DNA of 64,000 bases from Mesostigma viride. Lineage: Eukaryota > Streptophyta > Mesostigmatophyceae > Mesostigmatales > Mesostigmataceae. The stretch covers positions 28,773 through 92,772 of the forward strand of contig RPFO01000909.1 in NCBI GenBank assembly GCA_009746045.1, in the 5' to 3' direction. The notes under the pieces are model-generated. The model was not told where the DNA came from. It worked only from the letters and a program-made list of their open reading frames with translations, and made no database searches. This document shows, one piece after another, positions 1 through 9,524 of the stretch. Every line of letters begins with the position of its first letter. Within the stretch, counting starts at the first letter, position 1. A program made the translations under genes and the position numbers.

Positions 1-93
1 ACTGTCATGAAATCATAGCCTTGCATCCAAGTGCACGACGCAAAGCCCCGTTGTTACCATGCGACAATCTGCAACCGTCAGCAAAAAACTTAC

Positions 94-513
94 ATCCATT
101 GATCTGGCAGACCGCATGTCGAGATTCTGGGCAGGGATCCGTGTACCACTCGGCAGTCCCTTGGTCGATGTTAACGCAGGCCCCCGATTGCGAAGGCTCG
201 CTATCTCCCCAGTTGAAGTAGGTAGCCACCGAGCCATCCTGCCAACGGAAAGTGCCTGGGACAGCAGTATCTGACAGGCCAATCCAAGATTCCTCATCTT
301 CTTCGGCCGTGGAGTTCACGGCGGTGTTGACATCTGCGCTGGCGATCTTGACGAGGTGCCCTTCGTTGTTGGTGCCCTCTGGGAACCTGGAAGACCAGGA
401 CGCCGCACATTCGGTCTGTGCCGTAGCAAAGGGAACGCCTGATGTGAGCAGCCTGGTCAGGCATCCGCCGGCGCCATCTGGGTGCCAGCCATCGGGACAC
501 CCGTCGATGACCT
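94..513 (-). CDS. C-type lectin domain exon
   Basis: This exon encodes one C-type lectin-like domain, an extracellular fold that often binds carbohydrate. Family landmarks are visible in order: CPDGW near the start, WIGLSD, FRWQDG, a FNWGDSEPS stretch, CVNI, W.TDPC and a final AVCQ. The cysteines fit the two conserved disulfides. The EPN-type sugar motif is EPS, and the WND site reads WYTDP, so calcium-dependent sugar binding is uncertain. A donor (GTAAGT on the minus strand, complement of 88-93) ends the exon and a CTGCAG acceptor precedes position 513. The exon is 420 nt, phase 1 at both ends, as in shuffled extracellular modules. The reading frame stays open upstream to about 628 with a hydrophobic stretch, so an alternative is that this is a first exon with signal peptide. 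LRR exons lie upstream on the same strand. Confidence 0.8.
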
Positions 514-1053
514 CTGCAGCCAATAGCCCACCCATACATGGTAGCACATGACGATGAGCTAGTGTGTAAAAAAGCTTACAAAAAAGGGGCACTACGAGGC
601 TGCAGAAGACTACATTATTGGGCAACACATACGCTTATCGTATCCTTTGGTGCATAGTGAGTGCTATTGAGATGCAAGGCAACCACATCATCCTGCAATG
701 TCGTTGCCATGTCATGTGCAATCATTCTCAGAGTGCTTCATAAAGCCCCAAGTCTTGGGCTCGAGCTTTAAACGGATTAAGCAATTATGTTAAGTGCCGG
801 CTGCCTGTTTTTCTTTACACGGTAAAAGAAAGGGACTGCATGCTTCACGGCATCCATTCACATCTTCACTAGTAGAAGGAGACAAGTGTTGCGCCCCCAA
901 CACAACAATTAAGTCCCTCAAACATAAGATCATTCTGGTACTGCCACGCCAAATATTGTAATGGTCATGCAGGCTGCATGCTGCATTTCCACCAAAGACT
1001 ATGCACTTTGTTCGTCCTCGTGTGTTGCTTGGCCCGGCCTGATGCAATAATTT
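514..1053. other. Gap between lectin exon and alpha element
   Basis: No gene is recognised. The lectin frame stays open on the minus strand to about 628; the rest shows no domain, RNA gene or repeat I can name. If the lectin and LRR exons belong to one gene this is intron. Confidence 0.4.
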
Positions 1054-3322
1054 CTTAGCTATCTGCTCATTTTATAGTTATGTTGCGGCGGGTTCAAAGG
1101 GGGCTGATCTGCCGCCTGTAGCGTAGCTCTACCGTACGTCACCTACACCATGCAAGTGAGGTGCTAATGTGTGGCAAATGTAGGACTAGAGTAGAAGGGG
1201 ACTAGCGTTCCACCGGTACTAATGCCTAGTGCAAACCATGCCCGCCCATTTGAGGGGGGTGCGGCGCCTTGATACCCTGTGCTCTGTTATGCATGTGCAC
1301 ACGTAACCTAGAGTGGTGTGGTGACCGTAGGGAGGCCATTTTGCAGCTCGCAACTTTCCAACGTGAAGAAAGATGGGCTGCCGCTATGGGGGCCGCTTTG
1401 TAGTCGCTATGGCGGTTGCGCCCAAAATAAGCTGATGCTGCCGGCCTTCTGATTCACGGGGAGGGGACCCACTGTTTTTCGAAATATTGGTGAAGGGTTT
1501 TAGCACTGGTCCTGGGGTGTTCCCCCATGGCTCTGGTGTGCGCCCGGGCTCCATTGGGAGCCAGTATTGGCTTCGATTTTGGAAGTCAGGACCGAGAGAG
1601 GGAAGGCGTTTTTGGCGCCGAGAGCCCTGAGAATAGACACCGCGAGGCGGAGATTCCTGAAGAAAGCGCTAGTTTTGCCCCAGCAGACGAGTATAGTGTC
1701 CGCCGGGAATTTCTTCCCCGTAGCGGTGCACGAGGGGCGGACAGGAGGGCGTTTTCAGACAGAGTGGGGACAAAAGAAAGCAGAGGCGTAGGAGGGTGCA
1801 CCAAGGGCAGCGGCTGCTAGCTGTGGGTCAGCTAGGCGTGCTGCACGGCGGCATGGGGAGGGCGCCAGGCACCCCGTACCCTCAATGTGCTCCGGCGAGC
1901 AGGCCCCTCCTGCCCTTGACAGTCAGGGTGGAGAGGAAAGCTGCGGTAAGCCATGGGTAGTCCGTGCGCAAGATAAATTCCTTACAAAATCCTACACGGC
2001 CTGGCAACCCTGGGAAGAAAATTTTACCCTCGCAAGGGGCGCTGGAAAGCGGCAAAGGCAAAGCGGAGCCCGCCCAAGGGCACCCGGCGTAGCGGAGACT
2101 TTGCCATTTTCCAGCGCCCCCCGCGAGGGGCGGTGTGCACGGACCTTATAGCAGTGAGGTCGGGGATGTTTGTAAGCAAAAAAAACATCATATACCATAA
2201 AGCTCGCCTCGGCTGCGGGGGGGTCAAGCGCTTGTGCGACCATGGGATGGTAACCAGGCACTTGGCCACCAGGAGGTCCGGAGCCATCATTTTCATCACA
2301 ATGGGGGGTAGAGCTAGTGGCAGTGGCTCTACTCCCGGGGAATCTCAGCGGCCTTGCCGGTGGGGCTGGTGATGGTGGTTGGGTAAGCTGGAGACGTTCC
2401 CAGGTGGCCTAAGGCAGCACTGGGATGCACCCCTCTACATAATCGGGGGAACGAATGTGGCTCCGCCCTGCGTCCGCCGGGAAGCCGTAGCAGCCACATG
2501 GGTGCGGGGGGGCATCATCACGCCAACGGAACCCCAGCATTTCAAGTGGTTGTGTTCCTACCAACAGGGCTGGAAACGGCCTGGGTGGCCATGCAGAGAT
2601 GGAGATGCGGGACAAGATTGGACCAAGGGGGCATATGCCGGGCCCCAGCATGGTGAATTGGCCTAACTTGACAGGAGCTTTTACAATGATTTTGAGGGTG
2701 TGGCTAGGCTCAACTGTGTGCCTGCACACACTTACTGTAAGAAGCTTGTTTCTCTGGTAGGAAGGCACTCCAATGGACCTTCAGCACCTGTTTTCTGAGC
2801 TATCTGCTCATTTTATAGTTATGTTGCAGCGGGCTCAAAGGGGGCCGATCTGCCGCCTGTCTAGCGTAGCTCTACCGTACATCACTTGTACGATGTGAGG
2901 TGCTTGTGCTACATATGACTAGATTAGCGGGGGGCTGTTGTTGCGCTGGTACTAGTGCCTAGGTACTGTCACCCGTGCCTGCCCTTTTGTTGTGCTCATA
3001 TGAGTGCCAAAGAGGGGGCCGCGGCGCCTTGATGCCATGTGATCTGTGATGCATGTGCACACATATCTAGGGTGGTGCGGTGAACGTAGGGAGGCCTTCT
3101 TGCAGCTCCCACCCACCCACAATCGCTGCTGTTGGGGGACAAGATTGGACCAAGAAGGGGGCATGTGCTGGGCACCAGCATGGTGACCTGGCCTAACTTG
3201 CGTACAATGTTTTTGTGGGTGTGGCAAAGCTCCACTATTCAAGCCTGCACACACTTACATATTGGAATCAACTTGTTTCTCTGGCAGGAAGGCACTCCAA
3301 TGGAGCTTGGCTTCAGCACCTA
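1054..3322 (+). mobile_element. Non-autonomous split-direct-repeat element, alpha family copy 1
   Basis: The layout is A1 (1054-1349), body (1350-2608), B1 (2609-2795), A2 (2796-3108), short spacer, B2 (3136-3322). A begins around AGCTATCTGCTCATTTTATA and ends near TTGCAGCTC. B begins GGGACAAGATTGG and ends near TTCAGCACCT. This is the arrangement of PAT, Ngaro and TOC1-type tyrosine-recombinase retroelements. The body has no credible coding frame, so the copy is presumably mobilised in trans. The A start resembles that of the autonomous element (GAGCTATGCTCATTTTAT on the minus strand near 50700), which makes that element a candidate helper. A1 and A2 differ at many sites, so this is an old copy. 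Orientation is assigned by the A-to-B order. Confidence 0.8.
2028..2128. repeat. Inverted repeat inside alpha body
   Basis: Arms near 2028-2050 (CCTCGCAAGGGGCGCTGGAA) and 2105-2128 (its near reverse complement) enclose a GC-rich centre rich in GGCAAAG/CGGAGCC motifs. Related sequence occurs in the second alpha body near 31641-31680 and again at 43240-43345, outside any recognised alpha element. Confidence 0.6.
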
Positions 3323-6300
3323 TGGCCTGATAGTCCCGGTGCGATATTTCTGGCGCCTAACTATGTTGCAGTACCGTTTAAAGTGGTGCAGAGTGCGCAC
3401 ACCCCTAGTGGTGTTTGCAATAGCGACGTTCTTTCAGGCAAAACTAGACAAACATTACATAGCATGCAGAATGAAAGACAAGTGTGCGGATCTCAGAGAC
3501 GTGGATTTCAGGATGTCACTGCACAGCGCATGTTGTACGTTTTGCAACGTCGATGACAATATCACTGACAATGGGCATGGGGGTCCAACCTGAAATTTTC
3601 ACGTCTGCGATGAATAAATTGGAATGAACGATAGCGGCGGTGATTGTCAGGTGTTATGGGCTTCAACGGACTTTAAGGATGCGCTTACATCATTATTAAC
3701 AAAGCCTTTAAAAGTTTGATAGGACTTGGCAAGATTTCTGTCATTACATATCTGTAAGACACTCTTTAGGCTCACGGGATGTGCGTCTTATGTTTCCAAG
3801 GAAGGTTGGCCTCTCTAGCTAGCGCCGCTGGGCGCAGGACAACGCCAATTATGGTACGATCCTGTGCTCAGCATCACCTTATAATAGTTTTGCTTCCTGA
3901 AGGGCTATCAATGCAAGTTTTTGGCTTTTTTCCGTGCAGTTAGCGCCGGTCAGCATCCCAACCCGTGCCACGCATCCCCAGGTTCGATCCTGGATTAGCT
4001 TTTAGCAATTTTATCTACGTTGCATGGCTGGCACGTGCCAAAGTGTGAGCCGTGGAATGTCGGCAAGTTGCCAGGGTTTTGTTGAGCGGTTTCTGTGAAG
4101 GAATTTGTTTGATACAAGCACACAGTTTTGTGTGAGTATAATTTGACACAGCCTTCCTAGGCAGGGGCTTCGCTACAGGTGCCAGAGGCCGTCAAGCTGA
4201 ATATTATTTCTCAGCAAGCCATTGTGCTGGAAAGAAAGAAAGAAAGATGATAGTGACTGTTCTGCAGGACATACTGCGTGGGTGGCGCTGCATTCAGGTA
4301 GGGATTGCCATGATTCTGTTTGGAGCTTCTCCGACTGATTAATGGAAGTCTGAGCCTTATCTTGTGCTAACAAGGCAAGGTATCCATGGTAAGAAGGCTG
4401 GCACACAGCATGTATGAAAACCATGCTTCCTCTATCTGTCAGATTCCTAATTAGTTGGGCGTTGTGCGCAGGGCTTTCTAGGGTGCGTCTGCATGGACCT
4501 GCATGATTTTGATATGATTCAGACACTGCAAAACCTGGGATTTGCTTGAGATGAGTTGGCTATGCATATAAAGCTACCAGGATTGTTGTTGTGCAGGCAC
4601 CCCCAGGATTGGCCATGCCAAGGGAAGGCATTAATGGTGTGCCCAGCCACCTGAGTCCCTGTACACTGTTGTCCAATTGGGCACGATCTGGGTCGTCTTG
4701 GATGGACTTATGTAGTGAGTTGAAATACATACTAGAGCCTTCGTTGGCATATGGTGAGGTGGCCAACTGCCCAACGGTATATCTTCAACCTTTCGAGTCA
4801 TAACGAGCTCGAATTTGGTGACTTGTCAATAATAATGCGTAATGTTTGTTTTATCTCCCCATGCGGCCCTAAAAATGTGCTGTTGATTTGATTTATTTGT
4901 TGCAGCAAAACTTAGGGGGGTTAGGGCAAAAATCATGACGTTAATAATACTCCGTAATTCCGGGGCTCCAATTAGGTATAGGTATGTAACCTCAGTATAT
5001 GGGAATATATTTAAACATATTACTATCGGGTGCCCTAGGCGATATGCCCCTGAAATAGCCTCGTTTGTCTACTTTTGCGTAATAACACCGGTCACTGAAC
5101 GGGGTATGTACCCCCTTCTGTGGGTGGGATGGACCCCCACACGTCCTATTTACGTGCCAACATCATCCCCTGCAAGTAGCCCCAGGTCAGCTTTGCATGT
5201 TATCCCATATGTTATTGTCAGTTGGGGGGTCCTGGCATGTGGGACCCTCACCTTGATTGTTGCCAATGGCGTGTCATGCTGAGAAAATTGCGCATTTCAT
5301 GGACGCGGGGTGGTAGAACAGCCCCACAGCTCGGTTCAATCTTGTTGAGTAAAACAATGCCGTGTCTCGCGGTGCGCACTGCGACACATGCCCTTGTTCT
5401 CTCTGGTCACGTATTTGGGCCCCAAGTGAGCCCTCAATCCAGCTGACTGTCTAATTCGAGCAAACCCTGTGTTCAACATAACATGCAATGCACTTACCCG
5501 GCTTGTTGCTCATCATGCATGGGGCACAAGTATAATCACTGATTACAGATACACAGGTTGGCCACACAGGTTTTGTACAAGAATTACAGTTGGTGTTTAA
5601 TTACAGATATGGATCTGCACGGTGCCAGCAGCGATGTATTGCTACATATGATCATACACCATCAATGTGGTATGCACTAGTGAACTATTTTAAGCGCTGC
5701 ATTGGTACATGGCCAACCCTCAGAATGCATTGGTACTGAATGCCAGCTTCCTGAACGTTATACTCACCCACACAGTTCTCTTGTATGCAGATTTCGATCT
5801 CGGCAAAGCAATTGGAGCTGCTGGTGCATTGAGCTGCGCATATTAGACAATGTCAAGCGAAATAAATGGAATGGACCACAGACGCATGTAAGGTCGTGAA
5901 GTCGGCATTTGATCAGGAATCACACATGGAACAATAGGGCATAATAATTTAATCTATTTAAAAGGTTTGTTGCGTTACCCCATGACTGTATGTATGCGGC
6001 CCAGAATTATGGGAGAAGTCAAACGACATCAAACCGTCTCCCGATTATAAGCTCTTTTTTCTTTGCCATACAGTACCAACCAGCAGTACTAAAACAGCTT
6101 TTCAGCAGAAAATATAAAATGTAAATGCCAGATAATGTCACTTTACACATGTATTATGTAAGTACATTGAGAAACTTCCACAATCAGTCGAGAGATAACA
6201 TCATTTGCATGTAGTGTCCTATCAGATCCTGCAGGCACTTTAGGTGCAGCCTGCAAGTTTATCCCATGCTGTGTTACATGTAAACCCTGGAAGAGAACGT

Positions 6301-6512
6301 TAACAACTAGGTGTCCGGGCTGTACTAAGCCTACAAAGTCTGCGAGGGAGGCAGCTGCATTAATTTAGGCAAGTCCATGAGATAATAGATGTCAGCATGA
6401 CTCAAGTGACTTGATAGTTACTAGGACACATTCACATGCACCTTACTAACATCACATGTTGAGTGCGTGAGTGGGCGCGCGTGTGTGCGTGCGTGCGTGC
6501 ATACGTGCATGC
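3323..6512. other. No recognised gene; minor repeats
   Basis: No domain-bearing gene is visible. A short (GAAA)4 run is at 4231-4246. A tRNA-like T-arm with the B-box motif GGTTCGATCC lies near 3971-3981 without a full cloverleaf. Minus-strand open frames at 4173-4526 and 4560-4766 have no recognisable domain. The rest is unassigned and may be intron. Confidence 0.35.
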
Positions 6513-6699
6513 GGGTGGGTGGGTGGGTGGGTGGGTGGGTGGGTGGGTGGGTGGGTGGGTGGGTGGGTGGGTGGGTGGGTGGGTGGGTGGGTGGGTGGGT
6601 GGGTGGGTGGGTGGGTGGGTGGGTGGGTGGGTGGGTGGGTGGGTGGGTGGGTGGGTGGGTGGGTGGGTGGGTGGGTGCGTGGGTGGGTGGGTGGGTGCA
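6513..6699 (+). repeat. (GGGT)n tetranucleotide array
   Basis: About 46 near-perfect GGGT units with one GCGT-type interruption near 6678, followed by a few more units to about 6697. Four-G-run spacing makes the plus strand a strong G-quadruplex former. It encodes only low-complexity frames on either strand, so it is not treated as coding. Confidence 0.97.
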
Positions 6700-6880
6700 T
6701 AAAAAAGGGGTCTCCCTACGTGCACCATACCACTATAAATATGTACGTGTGCCAAAGTATATATTATAGCCAAATATACCTAAGTAACGCGAACGCATTC
6801 CTCATGTGAATTTGCCACCTGCGCGCGTTTGTGTTACTTAACTAATATCTCTCTGATAACAGAACATTCCAGGCACTGCA

Positions 6881-6919
6881 CCCCCTTGTGGTACTTTTAT
6901 TATTACCACCACAAGGGGG
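6881..6919. repeat. Perfect 12-bp hairpin
   Basis: CCCCCTTGTGGT (6881-6892) is followed by a 15-nt AT-rich loop and its exact reverse complement (6908-6919). It sits directly beside an alpha-family A fragment and may be the tip of a small foldback insertion or a cruciform-forming site. Confidence 0.75.
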
Positions 6920-6924
6920 GCACA

Positions 6925-7062
6925 GAGCTTGCCTTTTCTACTCTAGTTCAATGTAGCATCCGAAACATGTACATGCATGGTGTATAGGTGACATACGGTA
7001 GAGCTACGCTACAGGCGGCATATCGTCCCCCTTTGAACCCGCCGCAACGCAACTATAAGAAA
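6925..7062 (-). mobile_element. Solo alpha A-repeat fragment
   Basis: On the minus strand this matches the start of the alpha A repeat, including GCGGCGGGTTCAAAGGGGG and GCCGCCTGTAGCGTAGCTCT. The first ~20 bases of A, the B repeats and the body are missing. It is a remnant or recombination product of an alpha element. Confidence 0.75.
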
Positions 7063-7699
7063 GTCACGAGGAAATAGCTCGATCAGTACACAACAAAGGA
7101 GCAGCGCAGCTCCCAGTGCATGTGAGATGGTTAACAAGGCACAGGCAGCAGGGTACTGTATAGCAAGGCACCATCGCATGGGAAGGGGGCTGATAGGGCC
7201 CCACGAGGCGAGCCCGGCCCGCGAGAATTCGCATGCCCCTACTGTACTGGCAGTCACCCGAAGCAGGCCAGTGATGAATATAAACTGGGCACTAAACATG
7301 CAGTCTAATCGCAAACTGAGACTTTCGCCTACTCTGGCAGAAGGCCCGACTCTGTGAGGCCACCGGGGGCTTGGAAATATAAACAGCAAGTACGTCAGAC
7401 CCGCACGAGTCTGCTAGCAGAAGAGGGACCCACGGCCCAGTCCTGGGTAAATACATGAGCCGGTACTCTAGGTGACTGATGGCATCGGCCTTATGCATGC
7501 AAGTCACATAATGGAAACAAAAACCATGTCAACGAGCTACACGCATAATGGCAATCATGCCAGAAGTCTTGCATTGCACACACAACAAACACGGAAAACA
7601 CGGGCCAAAGTACTGTAATGTCGCCCTCGCCTGTGCTAGGAATACTGAAGCCAGTAGTAAGTGAAACTCATGGGAGGGAGGTCGAGCACGGTAACTTAC
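7063..7699. other. No recognised gene
   Basis: A minus-strand open frame covers 7009-7389 and partly overlaps the alpha fragment; it has no recognisable domain. No RNA gene or repeat is seen. Confidence 0.3.
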
Positions 7700-7803
7700 G
7701 GGGGCAGGATGCAATGTTGACACCTGTGGACTCAGAGGAGAAATATAGGTTATCACCAATCCAGCTGAATGTCCCGCACATTGCACTGTTGCCGTCAACA
7801 ACA
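7700..7803 (-). CDS. Possible linker exon between LRR and lectin exons
   Basis: A 104-nt open segment on the minus strand lies between a GCGCGCAG acceptor and a GTAAGT donor (complement of 7694-7699). In the frame that stays open it reads a short Cys-containing stretch with CGTFSWIGDN and GVNIASCP. One base is needed at each end, giving phase 2 in and phase 1 out. That is exactly the change needed to join the phase-2 LRR exons upstream (right) to the phase-1 lectin exon downstream (left). No domain is recognised; the case rests on splice sites, phase and position, so it is tentative. Confidence 0.35.
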
Positions 7804-7941
7804 CTGCGCGCAGTGCAGCATGCAAGCCCGGATGAGGAAAAAATCAGTGTTACGTAGCATATGGTGTTGATAACAGGATCATTTGAAATTCACACATACA
7901 GTGCACAAAGACTTTGTCAATCTGATGGGCACTGCCAGCAA

Positions 7942-8104
7942 CCCTCCCTCCCTCCCTCCCTCCCTCCCTCCCTCCCTCCCTCCCTCCCTCCCTCCCTCCC
8001 TCCCTCCCTCCCTCCCTCCCTCCCTCCCTCCCTCCCTCCCTCCCTCCCTCCCTCCCTCCCTCCCTCCCTCCCTCCCTCCCTCCCTCCCTCCCTCCCTCCC
8101 TCCC
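7942..8104 (+). repeat. (CCCT)n tetranucleotide array
   Basis: About 40 uninterrupted CCCT units; the minus strand is (GGGA)n. It is a homopurine-homopyrimidine mirror repeat able to form triplex or G-quadruplex structures. Apparent proline/serine or glycine/arginine/glutamate frames here are artefacts of the repeat. Confidence 0.97.
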
Positions 8105-8540
8105 AGCCAACCATTAGTGCTAGCTCGATCATATTTCTATGTAGTACCAGAAACAGAATACACGGTACATACTGCACTGCCTGCACAGAATAAGATCTGT
8201 CCTGGACTTTGTTATAATATCGCAAACTAATTGCATCAGGCCGTGTGCTAGAATCATCCTACTAGTATTATGTGTGTTGGAGGAAGATCTTCAGCCCAGC
8301 CGTTCATATATAACAAAACGGAAGCGGAGAATTCATCCACTTACTATACTACTATTGCAACTTAAACATCAAGATAGTGTAGCGCCCATGTAGCTTAGTT
8401 AGGCCACCATCATTACAGGAGCAAGAAAGTCCAAGGTAAATAGCTAGCCAAGTTGCCTGAGGGGAAATTCACGACACTGTTACTATAGGCAGTATATGCC
8501 GCACGATTGTGGCGGCGCAATGCAAAGTGTCGGATGCACT
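8105..8540. other. No recognised gene
   Basis: AT-rich unassigned sequence between the CCCT array and a LINE tail scrap. Nothing recognisable. Confidence 0.3.
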
Positions 8541-8584
8541 GCATATATTCATTGAGAACGATAGATTACGGAGGTGAGATGCAC
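8541..8584 (-). mobile_element. LINE 3'-terminal scrap
   Basis: About 40 bp including TATATTCATTGAGAACGATA match the extreme 3' end of the LINE at 40612 and at about 12115. Such very short 3' pieces are typical of severe 5' truncation during target-primed reverse transcription. Confidence 0.55.
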
Positions 8585-9524
8585 TGCGTATATGCACACA
8601 TGTGCATGCATATGTCCATGCAAGGGCAAGACAGTGCAGTGCACTGCGCCAAAATACTCTACCTGTACAAAGGTTCCATGTACAATGTCTGGTTTCTTTC
8701 TCTAGGGGCGCATGCACTTAAGAGCTCAACCAAGTATAATGTTCCAACACTAGGAGCCTGAAACGAAGCGGCACGGCGCGACGCCAGTACTACAAACCCT
8801 ACAAGCACGGATGGGCGATAGTCAAGGCCAAGCGGAAGTCATCATTTCACATACCACGAAACCTAGCTCTAATTTTCCATTATGAGAGCATAATTTACCA
8901 AAAGTTGGCGTAATAATCTCACAAATTAACCAAAAACATATCTCACAAAATGCAAATCTTGCGCCGACGATGCGCCGAACAACAGTACTCAGTCCACGTG
9001 CGACCATTACTTACACGCCTAGGCCAGAAATTCGCTTCGAATGCTAGCAAAAGTATGTCAGCCATAGCATGTACACATATCAGGCAAGTGGACAAAACCC
9101 TTGAAACCATGGAAGTCCGACGGGTACTGATGAGTTGTTTGCCTGGCGGCTAGCGTCATATGCACATCGTGCCAAAGAGTACTGCCAACATGTCTGAGGA
9201 AATGTCGCGAATACAGCTATTGCCAAGAGCTGTAACATGTAGATTAGCGTGAACTAGTCAAGACGCTACTGACTTAATTTCCATTGACAAAAGTCTCTTT
9301 TTATGTCACACATACATCGGATGGATAGTGATCCCCATGGTCAAAGACAGGTTTTGGTGTGAATTCCTTTTTCTTATGTGCAGCATTGAAGACTACAAAG
9401 ATGCATGAGTGCAGGATAATGTCACTTTACACATGTATTATGTATCTGGCACATGCAGAGACCAGGCGCCTGAGATCTCCAAGACTCCAACAGACCTTAA
9501 CATACACCCGGCCCCATTGCACAA
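8585..9524. other. No recognised gene
   Basis: No domain, RNA gene or repeat family recognised. It ends where the beta element starts. Confidence 0.3.

Noticed and set aside
3132-3593. A 153-codon plus-strand frame
   Set aside because: It starts within the B2 repeat of the alpha element and shows no domain.
6432-6809. Open frames of repeated Thr-His-Pro-Pro or Gly-Trp-Val
   Set aside because: They are translations of the (GGGT)n array in several frames at once and carry no independent coding signal.
7850-8230. Open frames of repeated Pro-Ser-Leu or Gly-Arg-Glu
   Set aside because: They are translations of the (CCCT)n array.
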